64,000 nt of DNA from Phycisphaerales bacterium. Its GTDB lineage: Bacteria > Planctomycetota > Phycisphaerae > Sedimentisphaerales > Anaerobacaceae. Below, one piece after another: positions 33,358 through 43,468 of this stretch. How positions within the stretch are numbered: position 1 is the stretch's first letter; each line of letters starts with the position of its first letter. Position numbers and translations under genes: made by a program. The stretch spans positions 27,985 to 91,984 of the forward strand of contig PMZJ01000029.1 in the NCBI GenBank assembly GCA_003170415.1. The letters run 5' to 3'. The notes beneath the pieces were generated by a model. It made no database searches and was not told where the DNA came from. It saw nothing but the letters and a program-made list of their open reading frames with translations.

Positions 33358-34734
33358 TCAATCTCCGGCCTGCCTGGCGATAACTGCCGTATAACTCCCA
33401 TCGCGGTCAAACTTATCAGCAGACGGCAAAATCAGGTTTTCAGATTCAATTTTGAACCTGGGATTTTCCTTAATAAATCCGCGCACGAGCAGGCCGTCTT
33501 CTTCTGGCTGGATGCTGCAGGTGCTGTAACAAATAATGCCTTTAGGTTTCAGCATACCGGCGGCCTTCGAAAGCAGCATCATCTGCGTTTTAGCAAGTTT
33601 TTTAACATCGCTTTTAGTAATTCTATGGCGAACCTCCGGCCTACGAGCCAGGACGCCGGTGTTCGAGCAAGGCGCATCAACCAACACACAATCAAAACCA
33701 CCCTGCTTTTCAACATCATTATATTCGATTGTCGTGACACATCCTGACAACCCGAGGCGGGCGATATTTTCTTTGACCTTTTTCAGCCGGCCAGAGTCAA
33801 TGTCGGTCGCAATAATTTTAGCGAGTCCGCCGGTCGCTTCCGCCAACTGCGTTGTCTTTGTGCCCGGCGCAGCGCAAAGGTCAAGAATCTTCCAGTCCGG
33901 CTGGGGCTTCAAAACCCGCACCACCTGCGACGAGGCCAAATCCTGAACGACGAATAAGCCCTCATCGAAACCGGGCAGCGAGGTTATCGCTTTGGGGCCT
34001 GTCGGTTTTATCATTTGCGATTCTGGTTCAATCTCGCACTCGACGTCCGCTGCCCTGAGCTTCTCCGCAAGTTCTCCCGTCGTGGTTTTGAGCGGATTAG
34101 GCCTTAAATAAACGCTTGGCCTGCGATTGCTCGCAAAACAAATATTTTCTGTCTGCTCCCTGCCATATTCATCGAGCCAATTTTTAACAAGCCATTCGGG
34201 CAGTGAAAACGCACAGGCGAGATACTCACACGGCGATTCGTCCCGGTCTGGAAGTATCTCGAAATCAAATTCGCAACCCGTGCCCGGCGTTTGCGGTATG
34301 GTCTCTCGCAGCCGGGATTGCTCAATCGGTTTTTGACGGCCGCGTATGTGCCTTAACAGGTGCCTAAGAACCGCGTTGATAAACCCCGCCTGTTTGGCGC
34401 CCGCGACTCGCTTCGAATAATCAACCGCCTCATCAACTATCGCGTACTCCGCGGCCTGTGGACAATAGACCAGCTCATAAACGCCCACGCGGAGGATATT
34501 AAGTATTTTGCCGGAGATTCTCCCGACGGGGACAGCGGAGACCTTCTCAATCAAATTATCAATCAGGCCATTATTTTTCAGGACGCCGAAAACAATGTCA
34601 GTGGCCCGCTGCGGTTCTTTTGTCCGCCTGAGAAAATCGGCCAGCGTCTCGACGACATCGCCCTTTTTGGGGTCGGCCCGCGTCAAAACAGAGGCGGCGA
34701 CGGCACGTGCGGTTAGGGGGACAGAGGAAGACAT
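33358..34734 (-). CDS. rsmB: 16S rRNA (cytosine-C5) methyltransferase RsmB
   Basis: 458 residues. An N-terminal NusB-like RNA-binding domain (ARAVAASVLTRAD...AEYAIVDEAVDYSKR...FINAVLRHLLR) is followed by a SAM methyltransferase: DLCAAPGTKTTQLAE, VDAPCSNTGVLARRPE and CYSTCSIQPEED with the two catalytic cysteines. The ATG at 34734 is one base from the fmt stop, so translation is coupled; the frame extends further upstream inside fmt without support. Confidence 0.95.
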   Translation of the reverse strand: MSSSVPLTARAVAASVLTRADPKKGDVVETLADFLRRTKEPQRATDIVFGVLKNNGLIDNLIEKVSAVPVGRISGKILNILRVGVYELVYCPQAAEYAIVDEAVDYSKRVAGAKQAGFINAVLRHLLRHIRGRQKPIEQSRLRETIPQTPGTGCEFDFEILPDRDESPCEYLACAFSLPEWLVKNWLDEYGREQTENICFASNRRPSVYLRPNPLKTTTGELAEKLRAADVECEIEPESQMIKPTGPKAITSLPGFDEGLFVVQDLASSQVVRVLKPQPDWKILDLCAAPGTKTTQLAEATGGLAKIIATDIDSGRLKKVKENIARLGLSGCVTTIEYNDVEKQGGFDCVLVDAPCSNTGVLARRPEVRHRITKSDVKKLAKTQMMLLSKAAGMLKPKGIICYSTCSIQPEEDGLLVRGFIKENPRFKIESENLILPSADKFDRDGSYTAVIARQAGD

Positions 34735-34735
34735 A

Positions 34736-35689
34736 TCATTCTTCGATTCTGATAAAGATGTCGCCGGGGCAAACATGCCGGCCGTTGACAAAATCCGCGA
34801 AACTCATCAGGCGGGAATTTTCCGGTTTCAACTGCATAATCTGCAAGCGGTCTTTGCCGCAGATAACGTTAAGATTTTCGTCGATTGTGCCGGGAGGTAG
34901 GTTCGTTGGATTATCCATTCGCAGAATATCAGCTTTAGCGAAGATGACTCGCTCAGCCCGGCTCGATTTTTGCGACTTATAAACAGCAGACACACCCGGC
35001 CAGGGCCACAAACCAAGCATTTTTCTATGCAGCAATTCCGCCGGCTCGGTGAAATCGAGAAAACCATCGGCCTTTTGCAGCTTCGGTGCGCGGGTGGCCT
35101 TCAAGTCGTCCTGTTTTATGTATTTGGCTGTGCCAGCGGCAATCTGGTCAATGGTCGTAACGAGCAATGGCGACGCCAGTTTCGCCAGCCGGTCGTGAAG
35201 TTGGCCCGCTGATTCCTCGCCGTCAATATCGGTTTTGCATTGCGCGAGTATGTCGCCGGCGTCCATTCTTTCGGCAACCGTGATAATACTGATGCCCGTT
35301 TCGGTGTCGCCATTAATTATCGCCCAGTTTATCGGCGCCGCCCCGCGATATTTCGGCAGCAGCGACGCGTGAACGTTTATTGTTCCTTTGGGGGCAATAT
35401 CGGTAACAGCTTTGCTGATTTTCTGGCCGAAGGCGATGACAGCTAAAAGTTCAGGTTTGCAGGAACGTATTTTATCGATAATCCCGGGTGAATTCACATC
35501 AGGGGCTTCAATAACGGGTATGTTATTCTGGGCTGCCCATTCGGCGACGGGCGTGGGTTTTTCTTTACGTCCCCTGCCCGCGGGCTGTGCCGGCTGGGTA
35601 ATAACGAGAGTGATTTTATGCCGCGAGCCAAGTATCGCGTCGAGACAAGGTAAACCGAATTGGCCGCTTCCGAGATAAACGATGTTCAT
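34736..35689 (-). CDS. fmt: Methionyl-tRNA formyltransferase
   Basis: 317 residues. Formylates initiator Met-tRNA. MNIVYLGSGQFGLPCLDAIL at the N-terminus, the catalytic block VHASLLPKYRGAAPINWAI with GDTETGISI, and the C-terminal OB-like domain. Middle gene of def-fmt-rsmB, the usual bacterial order. Confidence 0.97.
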   Translation of the reverse strand: MNIVYLGSGQFGLPCLDAILGSRHKITLVITQPAQPAGRGRKEKPTPVAEWAAQNNIPVIEAPDVNSPGIIDKIRSCKPELLAVIAFGQKISKAVTDIAPKGTINVHASLLPKYRGAAPINWAIINGDTETGISIITVAERMDAGDILAQCKTDIDGEESAGQLHDRLAKLASPLLVTTIDQIAAGTAKYIKQDDLKATRAPKLQKADGFLDFTEPAELLHRKMLGLWPWPGVSAVYKSQKSSRAERVIFAKADILRMDNPTNLPPGTIDENLNVICGKDRLQIMQLKPENSRLMSFADFVNGRHVCPGDIFIRIEE

Positions 35690-35712
35690 TTGTCTTTCAG
35701 AATATAGAGATG

Positions 35713-36240
35713 TCAGGAACCGGCGTCGCCATTCTCCTCTTCGAGTTTTTTCAACTGCTTTCGGTAAGCAATACGGGCAACTGTCGGCATACGATTAACA
35801 ATCGTAACGCCCTCTATGTGGTCGAACTCGTGCTGAAGAGCGCGGGCGTAAAGTCCTTCGCCCTTGTCGGTAAAGGTTTTACCATCGAGGTCGGTGGCGG
35901 TAACGGTCGCCTGACTATACCGTTTGATTTTTGTGAATATACCCGGGACAGACAGACACCCTTCTTCATTTTCCACAAGCGAACCTTCGGCTTTGACGGT
36001 CGGGTTGACATAGACACGGACATTTTCCCTCTTGCCGTCGAGAGAAATGATAAAGAGGCGTAGGGACACGCCCGCCTGCGGGGCCGCAAGGCCGATACCT
36101 TTTTGGTCAATCATTATATCGAGCATCTTCGCGGCAAGCCGACGGATATTATCGTCGATTTTTCCCACCGGTTGCGAGGCCTTGCCCAGCACCTCAGCGG
36201 GGTAATGCGTTATATGACATTTTTCAACATCAATCGTCAT
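35713..36240 (-). CDS. def: Peptide deformylase
   Basis: 175 residues. Removes the N-formyl group from new proteins. All three motifs are present: GIGLAAPQ, EGCLS and QHEFDH, the metal ligands being Cys and two His. It partners functionally with fmt, 23 bases downstream. An upstream CAAGATG run gives no clear Shine-Dalgarno. Confidence 0.97.
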   Translation of the reverse strand: MTIDVEKCHITHYPAEVLGKASQPVGKIDDNIRRLAAKMLDIMIDQKGIGLAAPQAGVSLRLFIISLDGKRENVRVYVNPTVKAEGSLVENEEGCLSVPGIFTKIKRYSQATVTATDLDGKTFTDKGEGLYARALQHEFDHIEGVTIVNRMPTVARIAYRKQLKKLEEENGDAGS

Positions 36241-36249
36241 CTTGATTCT

Positions 36250-36993
36250 TTAATCAAACTCATCGCCGTTGAAACTATTGCCTAAGTAGGCCTTTCTGAC
36301 AATTTCATTCTGGATAACCTGTGCCGGGGTGCCTTCCGCCAGGACCTTGCCGTGGTCGATGATATAGGCCTTATCGACCACCTCGAGCGTTCTTTCGACG
36401 TTGTGGTCTGTAATAAGGATGCTGACGCCGGAGGCGACAAGATGACGAATATCATTTTGCAGTTCCTGGACGGTAATGGGGTCAACGCCGCTAAAGGGTT
36501 CATCAAGAAGAATCAGGGATGGATCCGTTACCATAGCGCGAGCAATTTCGAGTTTTCTGCGTTCACCGCCCGACAGGAATCGTCCTTCGCTGCCGGCCAC
36601 CTCGGTCAGGCCAAAACGCTCAATCAACTCGTCGGCCCGGCTTTCTCTGCGCTGTTTTGTAACAGCCATTGTTTCAAGAATGGCGTAAAGATTATCCCGC
36701 ACACTGAGCCGCTGGAATATACTGGGTTCCTGTGAAAGATACCCGATACCAAGACGCGCCCTTTTGTACATCGGCAGTTCCGTGATGTCATTGCCTTCAA
36801 AGACGACCTGACCCGCAGTGGGGATTATCATCCCTATAATCATTCTGAAAGTGGTGGTTTTGCCCGCGCCGTTTCGGCCAAGCAGGCCCACGATGCTGCG
36901 ATGCGCGATTGTGATGGATACGCCGTTGACCACGGCCCTTCCGGAATACTTTTTCACTAATCCGCCGGCTTCGAGTAAATTCGTATCTGTCAA
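36250..36993 (-). CDS. lptB: Lipopolysaccharide export ABC transporter ATPase LptB
   Basis: 247 residues. Cytoplasmic ATPase driving LPS extraction by LptFG. Walker A GLLGRNGAGKTTTF, Q-loop IGYLSQEPSIFQRLSV (LptB-type), signature FLSGGERRKLEIARA, Walker B LILLDEPFSGVDP, and an H-loop ITDHNV. It implies a Gram-negative-type outer membrane. It ends 9 bases before def. Confidence 0.95.
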   Translation of the reverse strand: MTDTNLLEAGGLVKKYSGRAVVNGVSITIAHRSIVGLLGRNGAGKTTTFRMIIGMIIPTAGQVVFEGNDITELPMYKRARLGIGYLSQEPSIFQRLSVRDNLYAILETMAVTKQRRESRADELIERFGLTEVAGSEGRFLSGGERRKLEIARAMVTDPSLILLDEPFSGVDPITVQELQNDIRHLVASGVSILITDHNVERTLEVVDKAYIIDHGKVLAEGTPAQVIQNEIVRKAYLGNSFNGDEFD

Positions 36994-37230
36994 GATATTT
37001 CCCTTCGAAGTATTGGTCGTTTTGCTGCCGCTATCCGCGTATTATAGCGACGATTCTTATCAAAGCAACCATATAGCGTCTCATCAAAAGCCGCCGGATT
37101 AATTACGAGGGTTTTCTTTGAACCGCGAAAAAGCAACAAATACTCTGGCCTTTTGACGCTTTTTCTGTTATGAAGTTGTCTTTGCGTTATGAAATCCTGG
37201 GTATAAAGGGTAATCGAGCGTGAGTTAACC

Positions 37231-38007
37231 ATGTTTGCGATAATAAGCGACATACATTCGAATATCGAGGCGTTGACGACCGTCCTTGCGGACATCGAAA
37301 GCCGGGGCATAAAAACCATTTACTGCCTCGGGGACGTCATCGGCTACGGCGCCAATCCGCGAGAGTGTCTTGACCTGGTTATCAACAAGACCAAATGGTG
37401 CGTCCTGGGCAACCACGATTACGCCACGCTCTACGAGCCGACCAACTTCAACTACGGCGCGGAACAGGCCAGCTTCTGGACCCGTTTCAACCTCGAAGGC
37501 GAGCCGGACAAGCAGGCGAGAGATAAACGCTGGGAATTTTTAGGCAAACTGCCGATGCGACGGTCGGTCAAGGCGAAACTCGGCGATACCGCGGCCTCAA
37601 TCGATTTCATCCACGCCTCACCTCGCAGGCCAATCAACGAGTATATTTTCCCCGACGACGTTTATACCAATCCCGTAAAAGTCCGCCTGCTTTTCGAGCG
37701 GGTCAAGCACATCTGCTTCGTAGGCCACACGCACCTGCCCGGCGTATTCCTCGACGAGCCGGATTTCTATCTGCCGAGCGAATTAGGCAACGTCTATCCG
37801 ATTGTCGAAGACGAAAAAGCAATCATCAATATCGGTTCGGTCGGCCAGCCGAGGGACCGTGACAACCGCACCAGCTACGTTTACGTCGAGGAAAACGAGG
37901 TGCACTTCGTCCGCCTCGAATACGATTACAAAACCACTGCCGAAAAAATCAGGGCACTGGGCCAGCTCGATACCTTCAACGCCGACCGACTCGAGGAAGG
38001 AAGATAA
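37231..38007 (+). CDS. Calcineurin-like metallophosphoesterase
   Basis: 258 residues. Dimetal motifs FAIISDIHSN, CLGDVIGYG, LGNHD, and FVGHTHLPG, ending in NIGSVGQPRDRD. YfcE/MJ0936-like phosphodiesterases share this layout; the substrate is not predictable. It lies directly before yidC and probably in the same transcript (11 bases apart). Confidence 0.9.
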   Translation: MFAIISDIHSNIEALTTVLADIESRGIKTIYCLGDVIGYGANPRECLDLVINKTKWCVLGNHDYATLYEPTNFNYGAEQASFWTRFNLEGEPDKQARDKRWEFLGKLPMRRSVKAKLGDTAASIDFIHASPRRPINEYIFPDDVYTNPVKVRLLFERVKHICFVGHTHLPGVFLDEPDFYLPSELGNVYPIVEDEKAIINIGSVGQPRDRDNRTSYVYVEENEVHFVRLEYDYKTTAEKIRALGQLDTFNADRLEEGR

Positions 38008-38018
38008 AAAACCAGATT

Positions 38019-39986
38019 ATGAACTTCAAAACTCTTCTCATACTGATACTAACGGTTTTTTGCCTGCTTTGCGGGGGACTGATAGTCCAGGCCGGATTCT
38101 TTGGCCACACAAACAGCCAGCCCTGCATCCTGCTGCAAAACACAACCGCTGATACCGCCCCTTCGTCAAAGACCACCGTCGCTGAAACGCCCGTCCTGCA
38201 GCCGGCCCCTCTGCCCGGTTTTAGCGCAGTCGGCGGAAATCCAAAAACCATTACCATCGGCTCGCTCGACCCGAACACCGGCTTCAAATTCCTGCTCGAC
38301 CTCACCTCGCGAGGCGCAGCCATCGACAAAGCCACGCTCAGCGAATTCGACGACCGCGACCACAAAAATCCTCAACCCCTCGCAATACTATCACCTACAG
38401 TCAAGCTTGACGGCACACCGGCTTTTTCAATGGCCAGCGGGACGCTTATACTGGATAACCAACTCCAATTTCGTTTAGACAAACTCGACTGGATAACCGC
38501 CGACATCGAAACCGATAACAACGCACAAATCGCCCGCTTTGAGGCAATCATAAAAGACAAGACCACGGGCAAACCCGCCATCAAACTGATTAAGACCTAT
38601 CGTGTCACCCCCAAAATCTATGACCTCGACTGCGATTTAACCGTAGAGAATCTCTCGTCCGATGAACACGAAATCCAGTTCGAGATGACCGGCCCAGCGG
38701 GCATCAAAAGAGACGACCCGAGGACCGACCCAAGAAAGACAATCGCCGCGTTCAGGGACACCAGAGGCGAAATCATCAGCACCTCCATCGCCATTGGCAA
38801 GCTTCAAAAGGCCTCAACGCCCGAAAGCAGACAGCTCGCCCAGCACAACGCGGGCTTTCTCTGGGCGGCAATCACCTGTAAATACTTCGCGGCCATTGTC
38901 ATTCCGACACCCGACGCGAATATGAATTTCTGCAACTGGATAAGCGACAAATCCGGGTGGTTCGCAAATCCCGACGGCGATTACCAGAACAGCAGCGGCG
39001 ATGAAACTATCGGCATCGACCTGAAATCAACTGTTATCACGCTCGCCCCGGCAGAAAACAAAACATTCAACTTCAAGCTATTCCTCGGCCCCAAGGACAA
39101 ATCGCTGTTCGACAAATACCCGATGTATCAAAACCTCGGATTTGTCAACACAATGGATTTTATGGCCTGCTGCTGCCCTGCCGCAATCATTCATCCGCTG
39201 GCCTTTGGAATCCTCTGGCTTTTGAAATCGCTTCATGGCTTCTGGCCCCACAACTACGGCATAGTAATAATCATCCTCGTCCTTCTCGTCCGGCTGATAC
39301 TCCACCCGCTCACCCGACTAAGCCAGGTGTCGATGAGCAAATACGCGAAGTTTAACGCGTTGCCGGAAGTGCAGGAAATAAGGAAACAATACGGCAAAAA
39401 TATAATGGAAATGAATCGCCGAATCGGCGAGGTGCAGAAAAAATACGGTGTGTCTCACTCCGCAGCGGTTATGGGAATGCTGCCGACAATGGTCCAGATG
39501 CCGATATGGATTGCCCTGTACGGCGCAGTTTACGCCAGCATCGACCTTCGAGGCGCACAATTCCTGCCTTTCTGGATTACGGACCTTTCGGCGCCCGACG
39601 CACTGTTCCGGTTCAAGGCGGTAACGCTGCCCCTGTTAGGCACGCTTGACTCATTCAACCTGCTGCCGATTCTGATGGGCGTGGCGTTTTACCTCCAGCA
39701 AAAACTTATGCCCGCCCAGGCCGCCGCCGACCCACAGGCCGCGCAACAGCAGAAAATTATGATGCTTATGATGCCCGTGATGTTCCCGTTGATGCTGTAC
39801 AATTCGCCTTCGGGCCTGAACCTCTACATTATGGCCAGCGTCTTTGGCGGCGTTATCGAGCAATACATCATCAAAAGGCACATCGCCAAACAGGAACTGC
39901 TGAAAACCGAAAACCTCGTCCCCGTAACGAGCAAAACCGGCGGCAAAATCAAAAAGCAGAAGCCGAAACCGTTCTTCAAAATGTGA
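38019..39986 (+). CDS. yidC: Membrane protein insertase YidC
   Basis: 655 residues. Gram-negative-type YidC: a first membrane segment (LLILILTVFCLLCGGLIVQA), a large periplasmic beta domain (about 60-370), then the conserved insertase core with KYAKFNALPEVQEIRKQYG, MVQMPIWIALYGAV and MPVMFPLMLYNSPSGLNLYIMAS. A basic tail (KTGGKIKKQKPKPFFKM) follows. mnmE follows, as in many origin-proximal clusters. Confidence 0.96.
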   Translation: MNFKTLLILILTVFCLLCGGLIVQAGFFGHTNSQPCILLQNTTADTAPSSKTTVAETPVLQPAPLPGFSAVGGNPKTITIGSLDPNTGFKFLLDLTSRGAAIDKATLSEFDDRDHKNPQPLAILSPTVKLDGTPAFSMASGTLILDNQLQFRLDKLDWITADIETDNNAQIARFEAIIKDKTTGKPAIKLIKTYRVTPKIYDLDCDLTVENLSSDEHEIQFEMTGPAGIKRDDPRTDPRKTIAAFRDTRGEIISTSIAIGKLQKASTPESRQLAQHNAGFLWAAITCKYFAAIVIPTPDANMNFCNWISDKSGWFANPDGDYQNSSGDETIGIDLKSTVITLAPAENKTFNFKLFLGPKDKSLFDKYPMYQNLGFVNTMDFMACCCPAAIIHPLAFGILWLLKSLHGFWPHNYGIVIIILVLLVRLILHPLTRLSQVSMSKYAKFNALPEVQEIRKQYGKNIMEMNRRIGEVQKKYGVSHSAAVMGMLPTMVQMPIWIALYGAVYASIDLRGAQFLPFWITDLSAPDALFRFKAVTLPLLGTLDSFNLLPILMGVAFYLQQKLMPAQAAADPQAAQQQKIMMLMMPVMFPLMLYNSPSGLNLYIMASVFGGVIEQYIIKRHIAKQELLKTENLVPVTSKTGGKIKKQKPKPFFKM

Positions 39987-39996
39987 TTGCGAGTAA

Positions 39997-40023
39997 TGTC
40001 GTTCCTGCGAAAGCAGGAATCCA
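39997..40023. repeat. GGAATGACA-type repeat before mnmE
   Basis: Inverted copy with hairpin ATTCCTGC-like arms (GTTCCTGCGAAAGCAGGAAT). Its AGGAA lies about 12 bases before the mnmE ATG. Read in frame it gives NVVPAKAGIH, so an upstream start for mnmE is an artefact of the repeat. Confidence 0.8.
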
Positions 40024-40030
40024 TTATCTC

Positions 40031-41392
40031 ATGTATAAGCTTAATGATACAATTACTGCTATCAGTTCGCCAAGTAATGACCATCGGGTGATTGTTCGTT
40101 TAGCAGGCCCACAGACACTCGACATCCTGGGCCATATTTGCACATCGTTTGTCGCCGATAAGACAGGCATAACAACTTGCCGTATATCAGATATAAATCT
40201 CGACGCGATTGTTTACCTTTTTCGTCAGCCGCATTCCTACACGGGAGATGACTTAGCCGAAATACACCTCTGGGCAAATCAGGCAATCACTGAGGCGTTG
40301 ATGGAAAAGTTATTATCGCTCGGCGCCCGAACCGCCTCGGCAGGCGAGTTTACCGCAAGGGCATATCTCAATAACAAAATCGACCTCGCACAAGCGGAGG
40401 CCGTAAACGAAGTGATTACCGCCTCAAATACTTTCCAGCTTGCCGCAGCGGAAAACCTGTTAGCGGGCCGATTAGGATGCTTGTCCAAGACAATTCGCGA
40501 ATCAATTCTCGACCTGCTCAGCCGGCTCGAAGCGAACCTCGATTTTAGTACAGAAGATATCGCCCCTGCCAACAAAGCCGATATAATCGCCAAATTGAAC
40601 GAAACAAAAAGCCAACTCAAAGACCTCCTCGCCGGCTCAATACGCAGCGAATCAACCCTCGATTTACCAGCCGTCGGAATCGCGGGGACGCCCAACGCTG
40701 GCAAAAGCACGTTACTGAATAAACTATTAGGCAGACAACGCAGCATCGTCTCGCATCAGCGAAAAACCACAAGAGATGTCCTCACAGGAGAACTTGAACT
40801 TCCCGGCTGTCGCTGCATTTTATTCGATTGTGCAGGGCTTCTCACGCACGCCGAAACAATCCTCGACGAACTCGCTCAGCAGGCCGCAATTGAAGCGATA
40901 AGAAACGCAATGGTAGTTGTCTTCTGCGTCGATATATCAAAAAGTGACTGGGCTGAAGATATTGCGATACGCCGATTGATAAACCCCGCGCACTTGATAA
41001 CAATCGCCACAAAAACCGATTTGCTTTCGGAAAAGGGTACTGCCGAACGACTCTCAAAACTAAAATCGCTCTTCGGCTGCGATTTCCTCCCCGTCTCCGC
41101 GCACAGTGACACAGGCATTGATAAACTCAAGGCCGAAATCACTACACGCTTAATCACCACCACATCCGGCCACACAAAAGATGCCGTCGCGCTTACCACG
41201 AGGCACAGACAATCCCTAAACAATGCTATTCACGATATCATTCAGGCCGAAAAAGAAATCAAAGCGGGCAGCGAGGAACTGGCCGCTATGATGCTCAGAA
41301 CCGCTTATAACCAGCTAAGCAACATCGAGCAGCACAATATTGATGAACAAGTCCTCGACCGCATCTTCTCCCGCTTCTGCATCGGAAAATGA
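40031..41392 (+). CDS. mnmE: tRNA uridine-5-carboxymethylaminomethyl modification GTPase MnmE
   Basis: 453 residues. Works with MnmG on the wobble uridine of several tRNAs. N-terminal formyl-THF-binding domain (DTITAISSP, GEFTARAYLNNKIDLAQAEAV), G domain with GTPNAGKSTLLN, TTRD, DCAGL and TKTD, and the C-terminal FCIGK with its catalytic cysteine. The start at 40031 excludes repeat-derived codons. G2/G3 spacing is normal. Confidence 0.95.
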   Translation: MYKLNDTITAISSPSNDHRVIVRLAGPQTLDILGHICTSFVADKTGITTCRISDINLDAIVYLFRQPHSYTGDDLAEIHLWANQAITEALMEKLLSLGARTASAGEFTARAYLNNKIDLAQAEAVNEVITASNTFQLAAAENLLAGRLGCLSKTIRESILDLLSRLEANLDFSTEDIAPANKADIIAKLNETKSQLKDLLAGSIRSESTLDLPAVGIAGTPNAGKSTLLNKLLGRQRSIVSHQRKTTRDVLTGELELPGCRCILFDCAGLLTHAETILDELAQQAAIEAIRNAMVVVFCVDISKSDWAEDIAIRRLINPAHLITIATKTDLLSEKGTAERLSKLKSLFGCDFLPVSAHSDTGIDKLKAEITTRLITTTSGHTKDAVALTTRHRQSLNNAIHDIIQAEKEIKAGSEELAAMMLRTAYNQLSNIEQHNIDEQVLDRIFSRFCIGK

Positions 41393-41395
41393 AAA

Positions 41396-41423
41396 GGGCG
41401 CAAATGCATCAGCACTTGCGCCC
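41396..41423. terminator. Bidirectional terminator between mnmE and dnaK
   Basis: GGGCGCAAATGC-atca-GCACTTGCGCCC: 12-base stem with one mismatch. It sits between two convergent genes. Confidence 0.7.
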
Positions 41424-41456
41424 ATGATCTTTATGCCCTGTGTGCTGTTTATGCTC

Positions 41457-43409
41457 TTACTTGTCTTTTGCCTCGAACTCCGCGTCTATAACGTCGTCGT
41501 CGCCGCCTTTTCTGCGGACTTCGCCTTCGGCAGGCGGAGGAGGCGGGGCATTCTGTTGAGACGGGCCGGCTGCACCTTTGCCGCCCGTGGTCTTCTTCGC
41601 GGCCTCCTCATACAGCGTCTTGCCGAGTTCCTGACTTGCGCTATTGAGGTTATCAATCGCCTTTCTTATCGCGTCCGCGTCATTGCCCTTGGCTGCTTCT
41701 TTTAGATTATTGACCGCGCTTTCGATTTTGCCGCGAGTGTCGGACGGCACCTTGCTGCCGTGCTCCTTGAGCGTCTTTTCGGTAACGTAAACAAGCTGGT
41801 CGGCCTGGTTTTTAAAATCCACGACCTCTCGTTTTTTCTTGTCTTCCTCGGCGTGCGATTCGGCATCCTTTTTCATCCGGTCGATATCCTGGTCGCTTAT
41901 GCCTGAGCTGGATTTAATCTCAATCGACTGCTGCTTGCTTGTCGCCAGGTCCTTGGCCGAGACGTTCAAAATTCCGTTCGCGTCGATGTTGAAAGCAACC
42001 TCAATCTGCGGGATGCCCCTCGGCGACGACGGAAGACCGGCAAGCTGGAACCTGCCAAGCGAACGGTTGTCGCTGGCAAACTCGCGCTCGCCCTGCAGGA
42101 TGTGAATATCAACGGTCGTCTGGTTGTCCGCAGCGGTCGAGAATATTTCGGTCTTGCTGGTTGGTATCGTCGTGTTGCGGTCGATAAGTTTTGTCATAAC
42201 GCCGCCAAGTGTCTCAACGCCCAATGAAAGAGGCGTTACATCAAGCAGCAGAATATCTTTAACTCCTGTGTCGCCGGCTAAAACCGCGCCCTGGACGGCC
42301 GCGCCCATAGCGACGACCTCATCAGGATTCAAGCTTCTGTTTGGTTCTTTCTGGAAAAGCTCGCGTGCAATCTGCTGGACTATCGGGATTCTCGTTGAGC
42401 CGCCAACGAGTAAAACTTCCGCAATATCCTTGGTCGCCAGCTTGGCGTCCTTTATCGCCTTGAGGCAGGGGTTTTTGAGCCGGTCGAACACCGGCTCGCA
42501 GAGATTCTCCATCGTGCTGCGGGTAAGAGTCATCTGCAAATGTTTCGGCCCCGATGCATCGGCCGTGATAAACGGCAGATTTATCGTCGATTCCATCTGG
42601 GTACTCAATTCACACTTTGCCTTTTCCGCCGCTTCTTTGAGCCGCTGATGCGCCATCGGGTCTTTGCGAAGGTCGATACCTTCCTTCTTCCTGAATTCCT
42701 CCGCGAGGTGATTGATAAGAACCGCGTCTAAGTCATCGCCTCCCAGATGAGTATCGCCGTTGGTGCTCAGTACCTCGAAGACGTTGTCGCCGATATCGAG
42801 TATTGAAATATCGAACGTGCCGCCGCCGAAATCGAATACGGCGACTTTCTCGTTCCTTTTCTTCTCAACGCCATAAGCAAGCGCAGCGGCGGTCGGCTCA
42901 TTAATAATTCGCTCGACCTTCAGGCCCGCGATTGCGCCGGCGTCTTTGGTCGCCTGTCTCTGGGCGTCGTTGAAATACGCCGGGACGGTAATCACCGCGC
43001 GCTCAACGCTCTCACCAAGGTAATCTTCCGCCGTCTTTTTCAAATCCTGCAAAATCATCGCCGATATCTCAGGCGGCGTATATTCCTTGCCGCGGATGTT
43101 GACTTTTACTAATTCATCGGGGCCGCCCACGATTTTATAAGGCACAATTTTTTCCTCGGACCCGACCTCATTGTGGCGTCTGCCCATAAACCGCTTGATT
43201 GAGAAAACCGTATGCTCAGGATTGGTTACCTGCTGGTGTTTTGCAATCTGGCCGACTAAGCGTTCGCCCTTGTCCGTGAAACCGACAACCGAAGGCGTCA
43301 GCCGTGAGCCGGATGAATTAATCAGTACCTTCGGGGTACTGCCTTCCATTACGGCAACCACCGAGTTTGTCGTCCCCAAATCTATTCCTATTATCTTGTT
43401 CGTAGCCAT
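41457..43409 (-). CDS. dnaK: Chaperone protein DnaK (Hsp70)
   Basis: 650 residues. ATPase domain starts [19 protein letters not shown], then [31 protein letters not shown] and LVGGSTRIP; the substrate domain has [13 protein letters not shown]. The linker and lid are normal, and the tail ends in [11 protein letters not shown]. No grpE or dnaJ is adjacent. A sequence matching the sigma-54 consensus lies 60-76 bases upstream, and no CIRCE element was found. Confidence 0.97.
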   Translation of the reverse strand: MATNKIIGIDLGTTNSVVAVMEGSTPKVLINSSGSRLTPSVVGFTDKGERLVGQIAKHQQVTNPEHTVFSIKRFMGRRHNEVGSEEKIVPYKIVGGPDELVKVNIRGKEYTPPEISAMILQDLKKTAEDYLGESVERAVITVPAYFNDAQRQATKDAGAIAGLKVERIINEPTAAALAYGVEKKRNEKVAVFDFGGGTFDISILDIGDNVFEVLSTNGDTHLGGDDLDAVLINHLAEEFRKKEGIDLRKDPMAHQRLKEAAEKAKCELSTQMESTINLPFITADASGPKHLQMTLTRSTMENLCEPVFDRLKNPCLKAIKDAKLATKDIAEVLLVGGSTRIPIVQQIARELFQKEPNRSLNPDEVVAMGAAVQGAVLAGDTGVKDILLLDVTPLSLGVETLGGVMTKLIDRNTTIPTSKTEIFSTAADNQTTVDIHILQGEREFASDNRSLGRFQLAGLPSSPRGIPQIEVAFNIDANGILNVSAKDLATSKQQSIEIKSSSGISDQDIDRMKKDAESHAEEDKKKREVVDFKNQADQLVYVTEKTLKEHGSKVPSDTRGKIESAVNNLKEAAKGNDADAIRKAIDNLNSASQELGKTLYEEAAKKTTGGKGAAGPSQQNAPPPPPAEGEVRRKGGDDDVIDAEFEAKDK

Positions 43410-43468
43410 ATTTAGCTCCCTTTCTATTTATCGCTTATGTGCAATAACTTTTGTTTTGCTGATAGAGT

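Noticed and set aside
39983-40030. Upstream start for mnmE (adding 16 residues)
   Set aside because: The added residues include VVPAKAGIH, encoded by a GGAATGACA-type repeat; the MnmE N-terminus fits MYKLNDTI.
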